Source: Acinetobacter variabilis (GTDB lineage: Bacteria > Pseudomonadota > Gammaproteobacteria > Pseudomonadales > Moraxellaceae). From it: a DNA stretch of 64,000 nt. Location of the stretch: positions 128,038 through 192,037 of the forward strand of contig NZ_KB850111.1 of NCBI RefSeq assembly GCF_000369625.1, in the 5' to 3' direction. Both the position numbers and the translations under genes were made by a program. The notes under the pieces are model-generated. The model saw only the letters and a list, made by a program, of their open reading frames with translations, ran no database searches and was not told the DNA's origin. Below are positions 10,261-19,509 of the stretch, in pieces. Every line of letters starts with the position of its first letter. Position 1 is the first letter of the stretch.

Positions 10261-10437
10261 TTATAGGTTCACCATGCAGGTGTCTGGTCGATCCTGATGA
10301 TCAAGACTTTAAAAAATACAGGATTGATCTTATTTACCCACACCTGCCTGTAAACGAATATATAGACAAAATCTATACTGTAGACCGAGCAACTGCTGCA
10401 CCAAGCGAATTTGCCAGGCTACCTAAGGAGCTCTCTC
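10261..10437 (+). promoter_or_regulatory. structured 5' leader of leuA
   Basis: The leader contains a perfect 8-bp long-range stem (GCAGGTGT at 10276-10283 with ACACCTGC at 10340-10347). Inside it, two further pairings cannot both form as nested helices: ATCCTG with CAGGAT (10291/10319) and GATCAA with TTGATC (10299/10324). A very short ORF (MQVSGRS) starts at 10274 and is not leucine-rich. This looks like a regulatory RNA, but I do not recognise a known riboswitch or attenuator. Confidence 0.45.
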
Positions 10438-12135
10438 ATGATGTTGGCTGATCCAAGTAAAAAATACCGTCGCATGTATCAACGTGTGGACTTACCAGAC
10501 CGTCAATGGCCGAACAATGAAATCACTAAAGCGCCAATCTGGATGAGTACTGACCTGCGTGATGGTAACCAGGCGATCTTCGAGCCAATGAACATCGAGC
10601 AGAAGTTCAAAATGTTCCAGATGTTGGTAAAAATCGGTTTCAAACATATTGAAATCGGCTTCCCTTCTGCATCTCAAATTGATTTCGACTTCACCCGTAA
10701 ATTGATTGAAGAAGGTCATATTCCGGCTGATGTTTACATTGAAGTACTGGTTCAGGCACGTGACCATTTGATCGCACGTACTTTTGAATCTTTACAAGGT
10801 GCGAAACGCGCAATCGTGCATATCTACAACTCTAACTCTCCAACCTTCCGTCAAAAAGTGTTGAACGTAGATGTTGAAGGTGCAAAACAGTTAGCGATTA
10901 ATGCAGCGCAAAAAGTGAAAGAATACGCAGCAAAACAGCCTGAAACTGAATTTGTTTTCCAGTACAGCCCTGAATGTTTCTCTGCAACTGAATTGGAAGT
11001 GGCGAAAGACGTTTGCGACGCTGTGACTGAAATCTGGGAAGCATCTCCAGAAAACAAAGTGATCTTGAACTTGCCAGCCACTGTCGAAGTCTCTACACCA
11101 AACGTGTATGCCGACCAAGTGGAATGGATGCACCGTAACATCGAGCGTCGTGATGGCGTGATCATTTCAGTTCACTGTCACAATGACCGTGGCTGTGGGA
11201 TCGCAGCGTCTGAATTGGCGATCATGGCCGGTGCTGACCGTGTCGAAGGTTGTGTATTCGGTAATGGTGAGCGTACCGGTAACGTGGACGTGGCAGCAAT
11301 TGCCTTAAACATGTACACCCAGGGTGTTGCGCCAAACTTGGATTTCTCGAATATCAACGAAATTATTGCGACTGTTGAAGAATGTACTGGCTTGCCTGTA
11401 CACCCACGTCATCCATATGCGGGTGACTTGGTCTTCACAGCATTCTCTGGTTCACACCAGGATGCAATCAAAAAAGGTTTCGAATTCCAGAAAAACCAGG
11501 AAATCTGGGATATGCCGTACTTGCCGATCGATCCGAAAGACTTGGGCCGTGACTATGACGCTGTCATCCGCGTGAACTCACAGTCTGGTAAAGGCGGTAT
11601 CGCTTACTTGTTAGAATCGAACTACAACGTGACCTTGCCACGTCGTTTACAGATCGAATTCTCGCAAATCGTGCAGCAAAAAACTGATGAAGATGGTACT
11701 GAGATTTCAGCACAAGCAATCTGGAGCTTGTTCAAAGAAACATATGTTGCGGCGAAAGATGCACATTATTCAGCGAAAAACTACAAATTGTCAGATGAAA
11801 ATGGTAATCAGGTGATTGAGCTGGATATTGAAGTGAATGGTGAAACCCAGCACTTGCGTGGTGAAGGTAACGGTCCGATCTCTGCAATCTTGGATGCCTT
11901 ACAATTGCCGATTGATGTCTTGAACTATGAAGAACGTAGCATCAGCTCAGGTGCACATGCCAAAGCATTGGCATTGGTTGAACTTCAAGTAAAAGGCACA
12001 GGTAAATCTGCCTTTGGTGCGGGCGTACATGACAACATCGTGACCTCTTCAATTGAAGCGATTATTGCCTGTACCAACCGCCTGATCGACCAGGATGTGT
12101 TAAGCACTGAACAGGTGATTGCTGCTGCCGTCTAA
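10438..12135 (+). CDS. leuA: 2-isopropylmalate synthase
   Basis: Condenses acetyl-CoA and 2-ketoisovalerate, the first committed step of leucine synthesis; 565 aa from the chosen start. ATG 10438 sits 7 nt after a perfect AAGGAG; the frame is open 9 codons further up. The N-terminal catalytic TIM barrel shows LRDGNQA (metal ligand Asp), HCHNDRGCG and [10 protein letters not shown]. The C-terminal regulatory domain (about residue 430 on) should bind leucine for feedback inhibition. The length fits the long LeuA type with an N-terminal extension. A structured leader precedes it. Confidence 0.96.
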   Translation: MMLADPSKKYRRMYQRVDLPDRQWPNNEITKAPIWMSTDLRDGNQAIFEPMNIEQKFKMFQMLVKIGFKHIEIGFPSASQIDFDFTRKLIEEGHIPADVYIEVLVQARDHLIARTFESLQGAKRAIVHIYNSNSPTFRQKVLNVDVEGAKQLAINAAQKVKEYAAKQPETEFVFQYSPECFSATELEVAKDVCDAVTEIWEASPENKVILNLPATVEVSTPNVYADQVEWMHRNIERRDGVIISVHCHNDRGCGIAASELAIMAGADRVEGCVFGNGERTGNVDVAAIALNMYTQGVAPNLDFSNINEIIATVEECTGLPVHPRHPYAGDLVFTAFSGSHQDAIKKGFEFQKNQEIWDMPYLPIDPKDLGRDYDAVIRVNSQSGKGGIAYLLESNYNVTLPRRLQIEFSQIVQQKTDEDGTEISAQAIWSLFKETYVAAKDAHYSAKNYKLSDENGNQVIELDIEVNGETQHLRGEGNGPISAILDALQLPIDVLNYEERSISSGAHAKALALVELQVKGTGKSAFGAGVHDNIVTSSIEAIIACTNRLIDQDVLSTEQVIAAAV

Positions 12136-12183
12136 ACCCGGTATTTGAATTAGCGATAATTCATAGCAGTAAAAAGACTTTAG

Positions 12184-12210
12184 AAGGATACCTGCAAATG
12201 GTATCCTTTT
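12184..12210 (+). terminator. leuA terminator
   Basis: AAGGATACC/GGTATCCTT stem with a T-rich tail, about 50 bp after leuA. Confidence 0.85.
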
Positions 12211-12247
12211 ATTTATTCATACTAAAGATTTAAGGCGAATCATTCCC

Positions 12248-13408
12248 GTGTCTTTTCCAGCTGACTCAGTGGGCCTTGTTGTCCCACAAAAGTTCCAATT
12301 CGAACAGCCGTTAGAGCTTGAATGCGGTCGCATCCTCCCACGTTTTGAACTGATGGTAGAAACTTATGGCGAACTGAATGCCGATAAGTCCAATGCCATT
12401 TTGATCTGCCATGCCCTGTCTGGCCATCATCATGCTGCAGGTTATCATCATGAAGATGATAAAAAACCAGGCTGGTGGGATGCTTGTATTGGCCCGGGTA
12501 AGGCAATCGATACCAATAAATTCTTTGTGGTGGCGCTGAATAATATCGGCGGTTGTAATGGTTCTACTGGTCCTACCTCTCCTAATCCCGAAAATGATAA
12601 CCGCCCATATGGTCCAGACTTTCCGCTAGTCACTGTGCGTGACTGGGTGAAAACTCAGGCGATGCTGTCTGACCGTCTGGGGATTGATGTGTGGTATTCC
12701 ATCATTGGCGGCTCACTCGGGGGCATGCAGGCCTTGCAATGGTCGGTAGATTATCCGGACCGTCTGCAAAAATGCGTGATTATTGCCAGTGCACCGAAAC
12801 TGTCTGCACAAAATATTGCCTTTAACGAAGTCGCGCGTCAGTCGATTCTGTCTGATCCGGACTTCCATCATGGCCGTTATCTAGAAAATGACAGCTATCC
12901 AAAACGAGGCCTGATTCTGGCACGGATGGTCGGTCATATTACCTATCTGTCTGAGGAAGCCATGAAGCAGAAATTTGGCCGTGATTTAAAATCTGGCAAA
13001 TTCATGTATGGCTTCGATGTGGAATTCCAGGTCGAAAGCTACCTGCGTTATCAGGGTGAACAGTTTAGCCGTAACTTTGATGCCAATACTTATCTGATCA
13101 TGACCAAAGCACTAGACTACTTTGATCCTTCACGTGAATATCAGCAGTCACTGGTCAAAGCGATGGCGCAAACCAAATGTAAGTTCCTGGTGGTTTCATT
13201 TACCACAGACTGGCGGTTCTCACCTTCACGTTCTGTTGAAATCGTAGACGCCTTAATTACCAATAATAAGCCTGTCAGCTATCTGGATATTGATGCTGAG
13301 CAAGGCCATGACTCCTTCCTGTTCCCGATTCCTCTGTATGTAAAATCCTTGCGCGCCTTCCTGGGCGGTGAAGAACATCTGCGATCAACACCGAAGGAGG
13401 CTGTGTAA
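12248..13408 (+). CDS. metX: homoserine O-acyltransferase
   Basis: An alpha/beta-hydrolase-fold enzyme of 386 aa that acylates homoserine, the first methionine-specific step. The nucleophile Ser is in [10 protein letters not shown] and the catalytic His in [10 protein letters not shown]; the early motif [17 protein letters not shown] is typical. The start is GTG at 12248. The gene overlaps metW (its TAA and the metW ATG share a base), and the metX-metW pair is common in proteobacteria. Whether it uses acetyl-CoA or succinyl-CoA cannot be read with certainty from the sequence. Confidence 0.94.
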   Translation: MSFPADSVGLVVPQKFQFEQPLELECGRILPRFELMVETYGELNADKSNAILICHALSGHHHAAGYHHEDDKKPGWWDACIGPGKAIDTNKFFVVALNNIGGCNGSTGPTSPNPENDNRPYGPDFPLVTVRDWVKTQAMLSDRLGIDVWYSIIGGSLGGMQALQWSVDYPDRLQKCVIIASAPKLSAQNIAFNEVARQSILSDPDFHHGRYLENDSYPKRGLILARMVGHITYLSEEAMKQKFGRDLKSGKFMYGFDVEFQVESYLRYQGEQFSRNFDANTYLIMTKALDYFDPSREYQQSLVKAMAQTKCKFLVVSFTTDWRFSPSRSVEIVDALITNNKPVSYLDIDAEQGHDSFLFPIPLYVKSLRAFLGGEEHLRSTPKEAV

Positions 13409-14001
13409 TGCGTATTGACCAACAACTTGCTGAAAAATGGATCAAGCCCGGTTCACGTATCCTCGACCTCGGTTGTGGTGATGGCGAACTGCTGGCCCAT
13501 ATGAGCAAAAAGCACAATATTCGTGCATATGGATTAGAAATTGATCAAGAAAAGATTGCAATTGCGATCAGTCGCGGGTTAAATATCATCCAGCAGGACT
13601 TAAACCTCGGTTTAAGCCGTTTTGCTGACCAGTCTTTTGACTATGTGGTGATGGCACAGGCTTTGCAAGCTGTAGATGCACCAGACGTATTATTGCGTGA
13701 CATGGTGCGTGTAGGGAAACAGGCCATTATTACCTTTCCAAACTTTGCGCACTGGAAGACTCGTTCTTTCTTGGCATTAAAAGGGAAAATGCCGGTTTCG
13801 GAAGCCTTACCCTATATGTGGTATAACACCCCGAACATTCACCTATGTACTTTCCGTGACTTTGAAGCATTATGCGCGGAAAACAACATAAAAATTATTA
13901 ATCGACTCGCTGTGAATGGGAATCAAGAAGATAGTTTGCTTAGCAAACATCTCCCAAATCTGTTTGGTGAAGTCGCAATTTATCGAGTGAGCGCTCTATG
14001 A
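13408..14001 (+). CDS. metW: methionine biosynthesis protein MetW
   Basis: A 197-aa SAM-dependent methyltransferase-fold protein. The cofactor loop is ILDLGCGDGELLAHM (about residue 20), with further family motifs FDYVVMAQALQAVDAPDVLL and PNFAHW. MetW partners MetX, and in some species it is needed for full acyltransferase activity. It overlaps metX upstream by one base and the next gene downstream by 4 bp, so the three are probably co-transcribed. Confidence 0.92.
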   Translation: MRIDQQLAEKWIKPGSRILDLGCGDGELLAHMSKKHNIRAYGLEIDQEKIAIAISRGLNIIQQDLNLGLSRFADQSFDYVVMAQALQAVDAPDVLLRDMVRVGKQAIITFPNFAHWKTRSFLALKGKMPVSEALPYMWYNTPNIHLCTFRDFEALCAENNIKIINRLAVNGNQEDSLLSKHLPNLFGEVAIYRVSAL

Positions 14002-14588
14002 AAAAATTATTATTAAGTACGACGCTACTGGCTGGACTTTTTGGCATGCAGGCCCATGCCGATTACGTTGCACCAACGCCTTCTGTGGCCAGCCAAGCAG
14101 CGCAATATTCAGTAATGGACATTCATAGTCTGACTAAAGCAGCTAAAGCGGGTCAGCCTGGTGCACAATTTTATTTAGCAACCAAATATCAATATGGCAA
14201 AGACGTCCAGAAAGATGAACGTCAGGCCTTTGCATGGTACAAAGCTGCTGCCGACCAAGGTCTGGCAGTGGCTCAACTGAATGTTGGCCGTATGCTGGCA
14301 GATGGTATTGGTACCAAAAAAGATGAAACACTGGCTCGCCAGTACTTCGAAAAAGCAGCTAGCCGTGGTGATAACCGTGCCAGCTTCAATCTGGCCATGA
14401 TGGAAGAAAAGAAGAAAAACTACATGGGTGCTTACCAGTGGTATGAACTCTCTACCCGCGATGGCATGCTGGACAATAAAGTGATTACTTTATCTGAAGG
14501 TAAGAAAACTGCATTGGCAGCTAACTTAACCCAAGAACAGATCCGTCAGGCACGTGACCGTGCAGACAAATGGATTCAGGCACAATAA
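13998..14588 (+). CDS. secreted Sel1-repeat protein
   Basis: A 196-aa protein with a signal peptide ending near MQAHA. It contains Sel1-like repeats (GAQFYLATKYQYGKDVQKDERQ; AQLNVGRMLADGIGTKKDE; ASFNLAMMEEKKKN), each an alpha-helical hairpin, suggesting a periplasmic protein-interaction scaffold. It overlaps metW by 4 bp, so it rides on the metXW transcript, yet no link to methionine is evident. Its partner is unknown. Confidence 0.85.
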   Translation: MKKLLLSTTLLAGLFGMQAHADYVAPTPSVASQAAQYSVMDIHSLTKAAKAGQPGAQFYLATKYQYGKDVQKDERQAFAWYKAAADQGLAVAQLNVGRMLADGIGTKKDETLARQYFEKAASRGDNRASFNLAMMEEKKKNYMGAYQWYELSTRDGMLDNKVITLSEGKKTALAANLTQEQIRQARDRADKWIQAQ

Positions 14589-14603
14589 GCTAAAATTTTT
14601 AAA

Positions 14604-14627
14604 GAGCACCTTCGGGTGCTTTTTTTA
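14604..14627 (+). terminator. terminator after metX-metW-sel1
   Basis: AGCACC/GGGTGCT hairpin with a seven-T tail, just after the Sel1 gene. A near-identical hairpin follows the next gene. Confidence 0.9.
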
Positions 14628-14694
14628 TACTTTAAAAAAACTGTAACATATTAAAAATAATAAACTATTTCTAAAGCCTATAAAGGGAATTTAC

Positions 14695-14925
14695 ATGAAA
14701 AAATTTAAGGGATATGCATCATTGCTGTTATTTTTTTCATTAGTCGCATGTACAGTCTCAACAACTTCTTACAACACTTGGAATAAGCCTGGCATAACTA
14801 GATATGAAGCAGATAATGCTCTCGCAAAATGTAAATATGATTTAGGCTTAGCCAAAATTGATGCAATGGATAGAGAAGATATGGTTAATAACTGTATGAA
14901 GGCTCAAGGTTTTAGAAATAGATAA
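14695..14925 (+). CDS. small hypothetical lipoprotein
   Basis: A 76-aa protein with a lipoprotein signal: MKKFKGYASLLLFFSLVAC, lipobox Cys at residue 19. The short mature part contains two further cysteines (AKCKYDL and NNCMKAQGFRNR). I recognise no family beyond a general likeness to small Acinetobacter lipoproteins. It sits between two copies of almost the same terminator, so it is its own unit. Confidence 0.7.
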   Translation: MKKFKGYASLLLFFSLVACTVSTTSYNTWNKPGITRYEADNALAKCKYDLGLAKIDAMDREDMVNNCMKAQGFRNR

Positions 14926-14930
14926 AATTA

Positions 14931-14953
14931 AAAGCACCTTCGGGTGCTTTTTT
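14931..14953 (+). terminator. terminator after small lipoprotein gene
   Basis: AAAGCACC/GGGTGCTTT hairpin plus T run; near-duplicate of the hairpin at 14604-14627. Confidence 0.9.
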
Positions 14954-15031
14954 ATTACCGGTTTATTTCACGTAAATTGGCAAGCAAGGTTAAAATAGTC
15001 CCTCCCTTAAAGTTCAACAACGAGATTCAAC

Positions 15032-15658
15032 ATGACTTCAACTGACTGGTTATCCCAAGGCACACTGGTATTAGCAAGTAATAACAAAGGCAAAATTGCA
15101 GAATTCGAAAAGATGTTTGCCGAGCTTAAACTACCGGTTGAAGTGATTCCTCAAGGCAAGCTAAATATCGGAGATGCGATTGAAGACGGTTTAAGCTTCG
15201 TAGAAAATGCCATTATCAAGGCGCGTCATGCGTCCAAAATTTCGGGTAAACCAGCCATTGCCGATGACTCAGGAATTTGTGTGCCCGTACTCGGTGGTAT
15301 GCCAGGAATTTATTCAGCCCGTTTTGCCGGTGAACATGGCAATGATGCAGCCAATAATGAAAAGCTTTTAAACAGACTAAAACCGTTACGCAAAGATGGT
15401 GAAGCGATTGAAGGTATGTTTGTGTGTGTACTGGCCTTAGTCCAGCATGCTGAAGATCCACTGCCACAAATTTTCCAGGGCATCTGGAAAGGTGAAATTC
15501 TGGAAGCACCACGCGGTGAAAATGGTTTTGGTTATGATCCATTATTCTGGTTACCAGAACTAGGAACTTCTAGTGCGGAACTGAGCAAAGAAGAAAAAAA
15601 TAAAATTAGTCATCGTGGTCAGGCGATGAAACTGTTTAAGGCGAGTTTGGAAAAATAA
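15032..15658 (+). CDS. rdgB: XTP/dITP pyrophosphatase (HAM1)
   Basis: House-cleaning NTPase of 208 aa that hydrolyses ITP, dITP and XTP to monophosphates, keeping deaminated purines out of nucleic acids. Motifs: VLASNNKGKIAEF (phosphate binding), SFVENAIIKARHAS, AIADDSGICVPVLGGMPGIYSARFAG and GENGFGYDPLFW. Length is as expected. It is monocistronic; downstream is an unusual hairpin-rich intergenic stretch. Confidence 0.95.
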   Translation: MTSTDWLSQGTLVLASNNKGKIAEFEKMFAELKLPVEVIPQGKLNIGDAIEDGLSFVENAIIKARHASKISGKPAIADDSGICVPVLGGMPGIYSARFAGEHGNDAANNEKLLNRLKPLRKDGEAIEGMFVCVLALVQHAEDPLPQIFQGIWKGEILEAPRGENGFGYDPLFWLPELGTSSAELSKEEKNKISHRGQAMKLFKASLEK

Positions 15659-15661
15659 ATC

Positions 15662-15908
15662 TAATTCCTAAAAGGAGTCCTCCCTCCTTTTAGGAGGGAG
15701 TTAGAGGTCATTCCCTCACCCTTGGGGAGAAGGAGCCCTCCCTTTTTCAAAGGGAGGTTGGGAGGGATTCTTCCATCTCACCCCTTACTTTTTATTCTCA
15801 TTCATTTCTACAAAGAACTTAATCCTCCTCAATCCCTTCCCTAATAAAGGAAGGACTTTCAAAAACTTTATACCCTCTCTCTAACTCTCTCCCAGAGGGA
15901 GAGAGAAC
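15662..15908. repeat. hairpin-rich GGGAGG/CCTCCC intergenic repeat
   Basis: About 250 bp between the convergent rdgB and transporter genes are packed with CCCTCC/GGGAGG words on both strands. Examples are AAAAGGAG...CTCCTTTT, the pair of AGGAGGGAG and CCTCCCT, and a final CCCTCTCTCTAACTCTCTCCCAGAGGGAGAG-type hairpin. No ORF is present. It looks like a dispersed palindromic element and may also terminate both genes. Confidence 0.6.
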
Positions 15909-15916
15909 TTTTAAAT

Positions 15917-16798
15917 TTATAAACCCGGTACCAACATATGCACCACCACCCCATATACTCCAATCAAAATTGAACTCGCAATCGTTCCTGAAGCGATATA
16001 TTTGGCTGAATAACCTGTGCCCTGATAATGGGTCTCCAGTGCCACAATATTCGCGGCGGGTGGAAGCAGGAAATACATCATCATCACAGCATAAATCAGG
16101 GCTTGATGTGGAATCGGTAACAAGAAATAAGCCCCTGCCGCCAGACCTAGAGCCAGCACAAAACGACCGCTGATCAAGATCAAACTACGTTTTAAATCAC
16201 TCAGTTGAATCCTGACTTTACTCAGCCACATTCCCAGAATACACATACCGGCAAAAGTCACTAGAAGCTTGTTGGCTGCATAGCCCCATTGAATCAGCGG
16301 ATGCGCTTCATAGGCACTAAAATCCCAGAAGGACAGAATCGCTGCAATAGAAAGCGCAATCACTGGCGGGGATTTCAGCATATTTTTAATAATGAATTGG
16401 GGAGCCTGTTTTTCAGCACTGACTGCCACTACTGCACTGACATTGCCAAATAAGGAACCACCAATATAAAGAGCAACAATAGTATTTAAGGCATCCGGAC
16501 CAAATACAGCTAAGGCAAAAGGAAAGCCAAGCCAGACCCCATTTAAATAACTAAAACATAATGCCCGCAATTTATCTTTGGAGAAAAGAAAGAACAGGCC
16601 AAATAGAAACAGTGAGCTAAAGATACTAAAACCGATCAGCCACAAACTGCCCGGCTTATAAAACACCATGTTGTAAATGACAATCAAGGGAATCAAAAGA
16701 CGTGCCAGCAAGGCCGCCATGAATGGACGGATCGACTTTAAATAATGAACGCCCCAGAATCCAATCAGAAATGAAATAAGCGGAAGGAGCAATGCCAT
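15917..16798 (-). CDS. AEC-family transporter
   Basis: A 293-aa integral membrane protein with about nine to ten hydrophobic spans, matching the auxin efflux carrier (AEC, BART superfamily) pattern. The paired halves start LLPLISFLIGFWGVHYL and LLVTFAGMCILGMWLS, and a conserved YLNGVWLGFPFALAVFG segment fits the family. AEC members move small organic acids or amino-acid derivatives; the substrate cannot be told here. It is monocistronic and convergent with rdgB. Confidence 0.8.
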   Translation of the reverse strand: MALLLPLISFLIGFWGVHYLKSIRPFMAALLARLLIPLIVIYNMVFYKPGSLWLIGFSIFSSLFLFGLFFLFSKDKLRALCFSYLNGVWLGFPFALAVFGPDALNTIVALYIGGSLFGNVSAVVAVSAEKQAPQFIIKNMLKSPPVIALSIAAILSFWDFSAYEAHPLIQWGYAANKLLVTFAGMCILGMWLSKVRIQLSDLKRSLILISGRFVLALGLAAGAYFLLPIPHQALIYAVMMMYFLLPPAANIVALETHYQGTGYSAKYIASGTIASSILIGVYGVVVHMLVPGL

Positions 16799-16910
16799 AG
16801 GAAAGCTGAAAATGCGTAGATAGATGGGCTTTATCCTAGCATACCTATCTGTTTTCAGAGTTCACTGTTTAAACTGATCTTTTTATAAATATCATCACCA
16901 ATACTGTTAT

Positions 16911-17693
16911 TTAGCTAATAATCGGAATAACTTGTTCAACGATCTGTCCTGCTGTTTCACCCTGCTGGGATTTTTCCAGCCACTGCCACTCATCGGTTTT
17001 CATTCTCAGGAAATTGGAACAGCGCGTGCCATAAGCCGGACTTTGAATAAAGGTTGAAGACAACAACTGTTCCAGTTCATGTGAAATCCCGGTCTTCGGC
17101 AACAACTCCGGAATGATCTTGCGTTCATCTTCCAGAATATCCCAAACGGCATAATAAAGATCAGATTCAGGCATATCTGGATACTGCAGCATGGGCAGAA
17201 ATTCCTGGGTAAAACGCTTGCGCAGGTGTCGAGTCTTTTCCCAATGTTCCGTGAGCAAGCCATTGGACACTACATACACGCCATGTGCTAGTACTTGTGG
17301 TGCCTCACCACGGTTACTCATATAGACTGCCTGCTCTCGATCGCCGACAAACAGGTTAAAGCCCGCATAATCACATTGACATTTTTCCAGTTCTTGAGCA
17401 AACCGGATAGGTGTCAATTCGGATTCCAGAAAGTGCTGAATGATATGTCCACGTGAAGTTGGGTAGTTATTCTTGTCATTACCCTCCCTGAAATTGGTAA
17501 TCACTGCCCATCGTCCTGAAACCGTTATACCCATCCAGGTACCACCAGACTGAAGATCCTGCCCGGCAATAATCAGACTGTTCTCCCATTCATGTAATGC
17601 CTGGGTTGGACGTTGATAGAACTCATCACGATTTGAAATCAGACATAATGGCGTTTCATCCAGAACCCGCCAAGCCAGTGCCACAATACACAT
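16911..17693 (-). CDS. NRDE-family protein
   Basis: A 260-aa protein starting MCIVALAWR, with the name-giving motif in LISNRDEFYQRPT. This is the NRDE/TANGO2 family, whose eukaryotic members are linked to Golgi organisation and heme or lipid handling; the Cys at position 2 is conserved in the family and may act as an N-terminal nucleophile. The bacterial role is unknown. It is divergent from lgt and shares a 93-bp upstream region with it. Confidence 0.85.
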   Translation of the reverse strand: MCIVALAWRVLDETPLCLISNRDEFYQRPTQALHEWENSLIIAGQDLQSGGTWMGITVSGRWAVITNFREGNDKNNYPTSRGHIIQHFLESELTPIRFAQELEKCQCDYAGFNLFVGDREQAVYMSNRGEAPQVLAHGVYVVSNGLLTEHWEKTRHLRKRFTQEFLPMLQYPDMPESDLYYAVWDILEDERKIIPELLPKTGISHELEQLLSSTFIQSPAYGTRCSNFLRMKTDEWQWLEKSQQGETAGQIVEQVIPIIS

Positions 17694-17786
17694 AATTGAT
17701 GCTCTCGATCTTTACACATTGAATGTACAACATTTTTCTTCGCTTTCAGCTAAAATCTGTGCAAAACAGAATCACAAGGAACAGGA

Positions 17787-18599
17787 ATGCTCACCTATCC
17801 AAACATAGATCCCGTTGCAATTTCGCTCGGACCTTTGCAAGTCCACTGGTATGGACTGATGTATCTCTTGGCTTTTTTATTTGCCTGGGGACTGGCGACT
17901 TATCGCTCTAAACAACGCGGCTGGACACCAGATATGGTCTCGGATCTGATTTTCTTTGGGGCGCTAGGTGTGATCATCGGCGGCCGGGTTGGTTATGTTT
18001 TATTCTACGGTTTTTCTCAGTTTTTGGAAAATCCACTTTGGCTGTTCCAGATCTGGACCGGTGGCATGAGTTTCCACGGCGGTTTCCTCGGCGTAATCGT
18101 AGCGATGTTGTGGTGGTGCAAGAAATATAAGATGGCCTGGTTCCAGACACTGGACTTTATTGCGCCCTGCGTTCCGACAGGCCTGATGTTTGGCCGGATC
18201 GGTAACTTTATTGGTGGTGAACTCTATGGCCGTCAAGTGACTGATCCAAACTTTGCTTTGGGCATGATTTTCCCGACCGATCCGCTGCAACTGGTACGTC
18301 ATCCCTCACAACTGTATCAGGCGCTCTGTGAAGGCCTGATTCTGTTTATTGTACTGTGGTGGTTCAGTAGCAAGCCCCGTCCACGTATGGCAGTTTCTGC
18401 GGTATTCCTGACCGGCTATGGTCTGGCCCGTTTTATCGTCGAGTTCTTCCGTGAACCGGATAATGGTCAGCTCTTTATTGGCTGGATGAGTAAAGGACAA
18501 TTCCTGAGCCTGCCAATGATCCTGATTGGTCTGTGGATGCTGTGGTACGCCTATCAGAAGAAAGTTTATGACTGGGGTCCACAGAAAAATAACGGATAA
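17787..18599 (+). CDS. lgt: prolipoprotein diacylglyceryl transferase
   Basis: An inner-membrane enzyme of 270 aa that transfers diacylglycerol from phosphatidylglycerol to the lipobox cysteine, the first lipoprotein maturation step. Seven or so spans are visible. Motifs: [31 protein letters not shown] with the key His, and the Lgt signature [14 protein letters not shown], plus [15 protein letters not shown] clear terminator follows. Several substrates (lipobox proteins) are encoded in this window. Confidence 0.96.
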   Translation: MLTYPNIDPVAISLGPLQVHWYGLMYLLAFLFAWGLATYRSKQRGWTPDMVSDLIFFGALGVIIGGRVGYVLFYGFSQFLENPLWLFQIWTGGMSFHGGFLGVIVAMLWWCKKYKMAWFQTLDFIAPCVPTGLMFGRIGNFIGGELYGRQVTDPNFALGMIFPTDPLQLVRHPSQLYQALCEGLILFIVLWWFSSKPRPRMAVSAVFLTGYGLARFIVEFFREPDNGQLFIGWMSKGQFLSLPMILIGLWMLWYAYQKKVYDWGPQKNNG

Positions 18600-18613
18600 T
18601 TTTGCTAAATATT

Positions 18614-18637
18614 GCGAGGCATCTGCCTCGCTTTTTT
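18614..18637 (+). terminator. lgt terminator
   Basis: GCGAGGC/GCCTCGC stem with six T residues directly after lgt. Confidence 0.9.
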
Positions 18638-18688
18638 ATATTTAAAATATGCTAAAGTGCTTTTTATCTTTTCTGTTCACACATCATC

Positions 18689-19081
18689 ATGCTTGAGTTC
18701 TGGTTCAATCCGCAGGTGTCAATCCTGAAAAAACTGCTGTTCTTTGTTGTGATTGCTGCAATTGCCGTAGGTCTGTACTGGATGGAACCTTTGCCTTTAG
18801 ATGCCATCCTGATGTTTGCCGGTACCGGAATTATTTTTCTGATTTGTCGTTACTGTAAAATTCATTTCGCAGCAAAAAATCCGACTGGCCTGTTCTATCG
18901 TGTCCTGACCTGGATTCCGATTGCCTTATTAATCAGCCTGATTTTTATGAACATGAAACAGGGTGAAATCTTGCTGCCAGGCGCTCAGGGAATTGCCTTT
19001 ATGGCTTTGGCAATCTGCCTGTTTTCGCCTCTGTCTTTGCTTAATCAGAACAAGCCGGATTCAGGTTCACCACATGCTTGA
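18689..19081 (+). CDS. hypothetical membrane protein (tandem paralogue 1)
   Basis: A 130-aa protein with about four hydrophobic spans, starting MLEFWFNPQ. I recognise no family. It overlaps the next gene by 8 bp, and the two share the opening MLEFW(F/Y), the (A/S)xxNP(T/Y) loop before span three and overall topology, so they look like products of a tandem duplication. It follows lgt after a terminator and probably has its own promoter. Confidence 0.7.
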   Translation: MLEFWFNPQVSILKKLLFFVVIAAIAVGLYWMEPLPLDAILMFAGTGIIFLICRYCKIHFAAKNPTGLFYRVLTWIPIALLISLIFMNMKQGEILLPGAQGIAFMALAICLFSPLSLLNQNKPDSGSPHA

Positions 19082-19460
19082 ATTCTGGTATTCCGAACAC
19101 TGCAATCGTCAGCTCAAGCTCATCATTATTATTACGGTATGTATCGTAATTTACATAGCATCGACTGTAACGAAACTGGGTTCGATATTTGTTGGAATCA
19201 GTCTGGCGATTGGAATGCTGATGCACGTCTTGCGTGAATTCAGATTAAAGCTTTCTCCTGAAAATCCTTATGCTGAAGGTTTTCGTGCTTTAACGATGGC
19301 GATTCCGATTGTGGCAGTAATTAGCCTGATCGGTTATTTACCCAAAACAGGTGAGATCGGAGAAACTGTAGCGCTAGGTCTACAATGCTTAGGCTTTGTG
19401 GCGATTGGACTGTTTATCGTGTCGATTTATAATCAACGTGCGAAACGCTTCGAAGATTGA
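19074..19460 (+). CDS. hypothetical membrane protein (tandem paralogue 2)
   Basis: A 128-aa protein from ATG 19074 (MLEFWYSEH), chosen because it matches the start of the preceding paralogue and overlaps its stop; the frame is open 37 codons further up. About four hydrophobic spans and a basic tail (NQRAKRFED). No family is recognised. Translational coupling with the upstream gene is likely. Confidence 0.68.
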   Translation: MLEFWYSEHCNRQLKLIIIITVCIVIYIASTVTKLGSIFVGISLAIGMLMHVLREFRLKLSPENPYAEGFRALTMAIPIVAVISLIGYLPKTGEIGETVALGLQCLGFVAIGLFIVSIYNQRAKRFED

Positions 19461-19509
19461 ACCATTTCGCGACTTTCATTTTTAAGTTCTGAAATTTTCA
19501 GCGTCGGAT

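Noticed and set aside
10274..10297. The short ORF MQVSGRS as a leucine leader peptide
   Set aside because: It has no leucine codons and no clear ribosome site, so a classical attenuator peptide is not supported.
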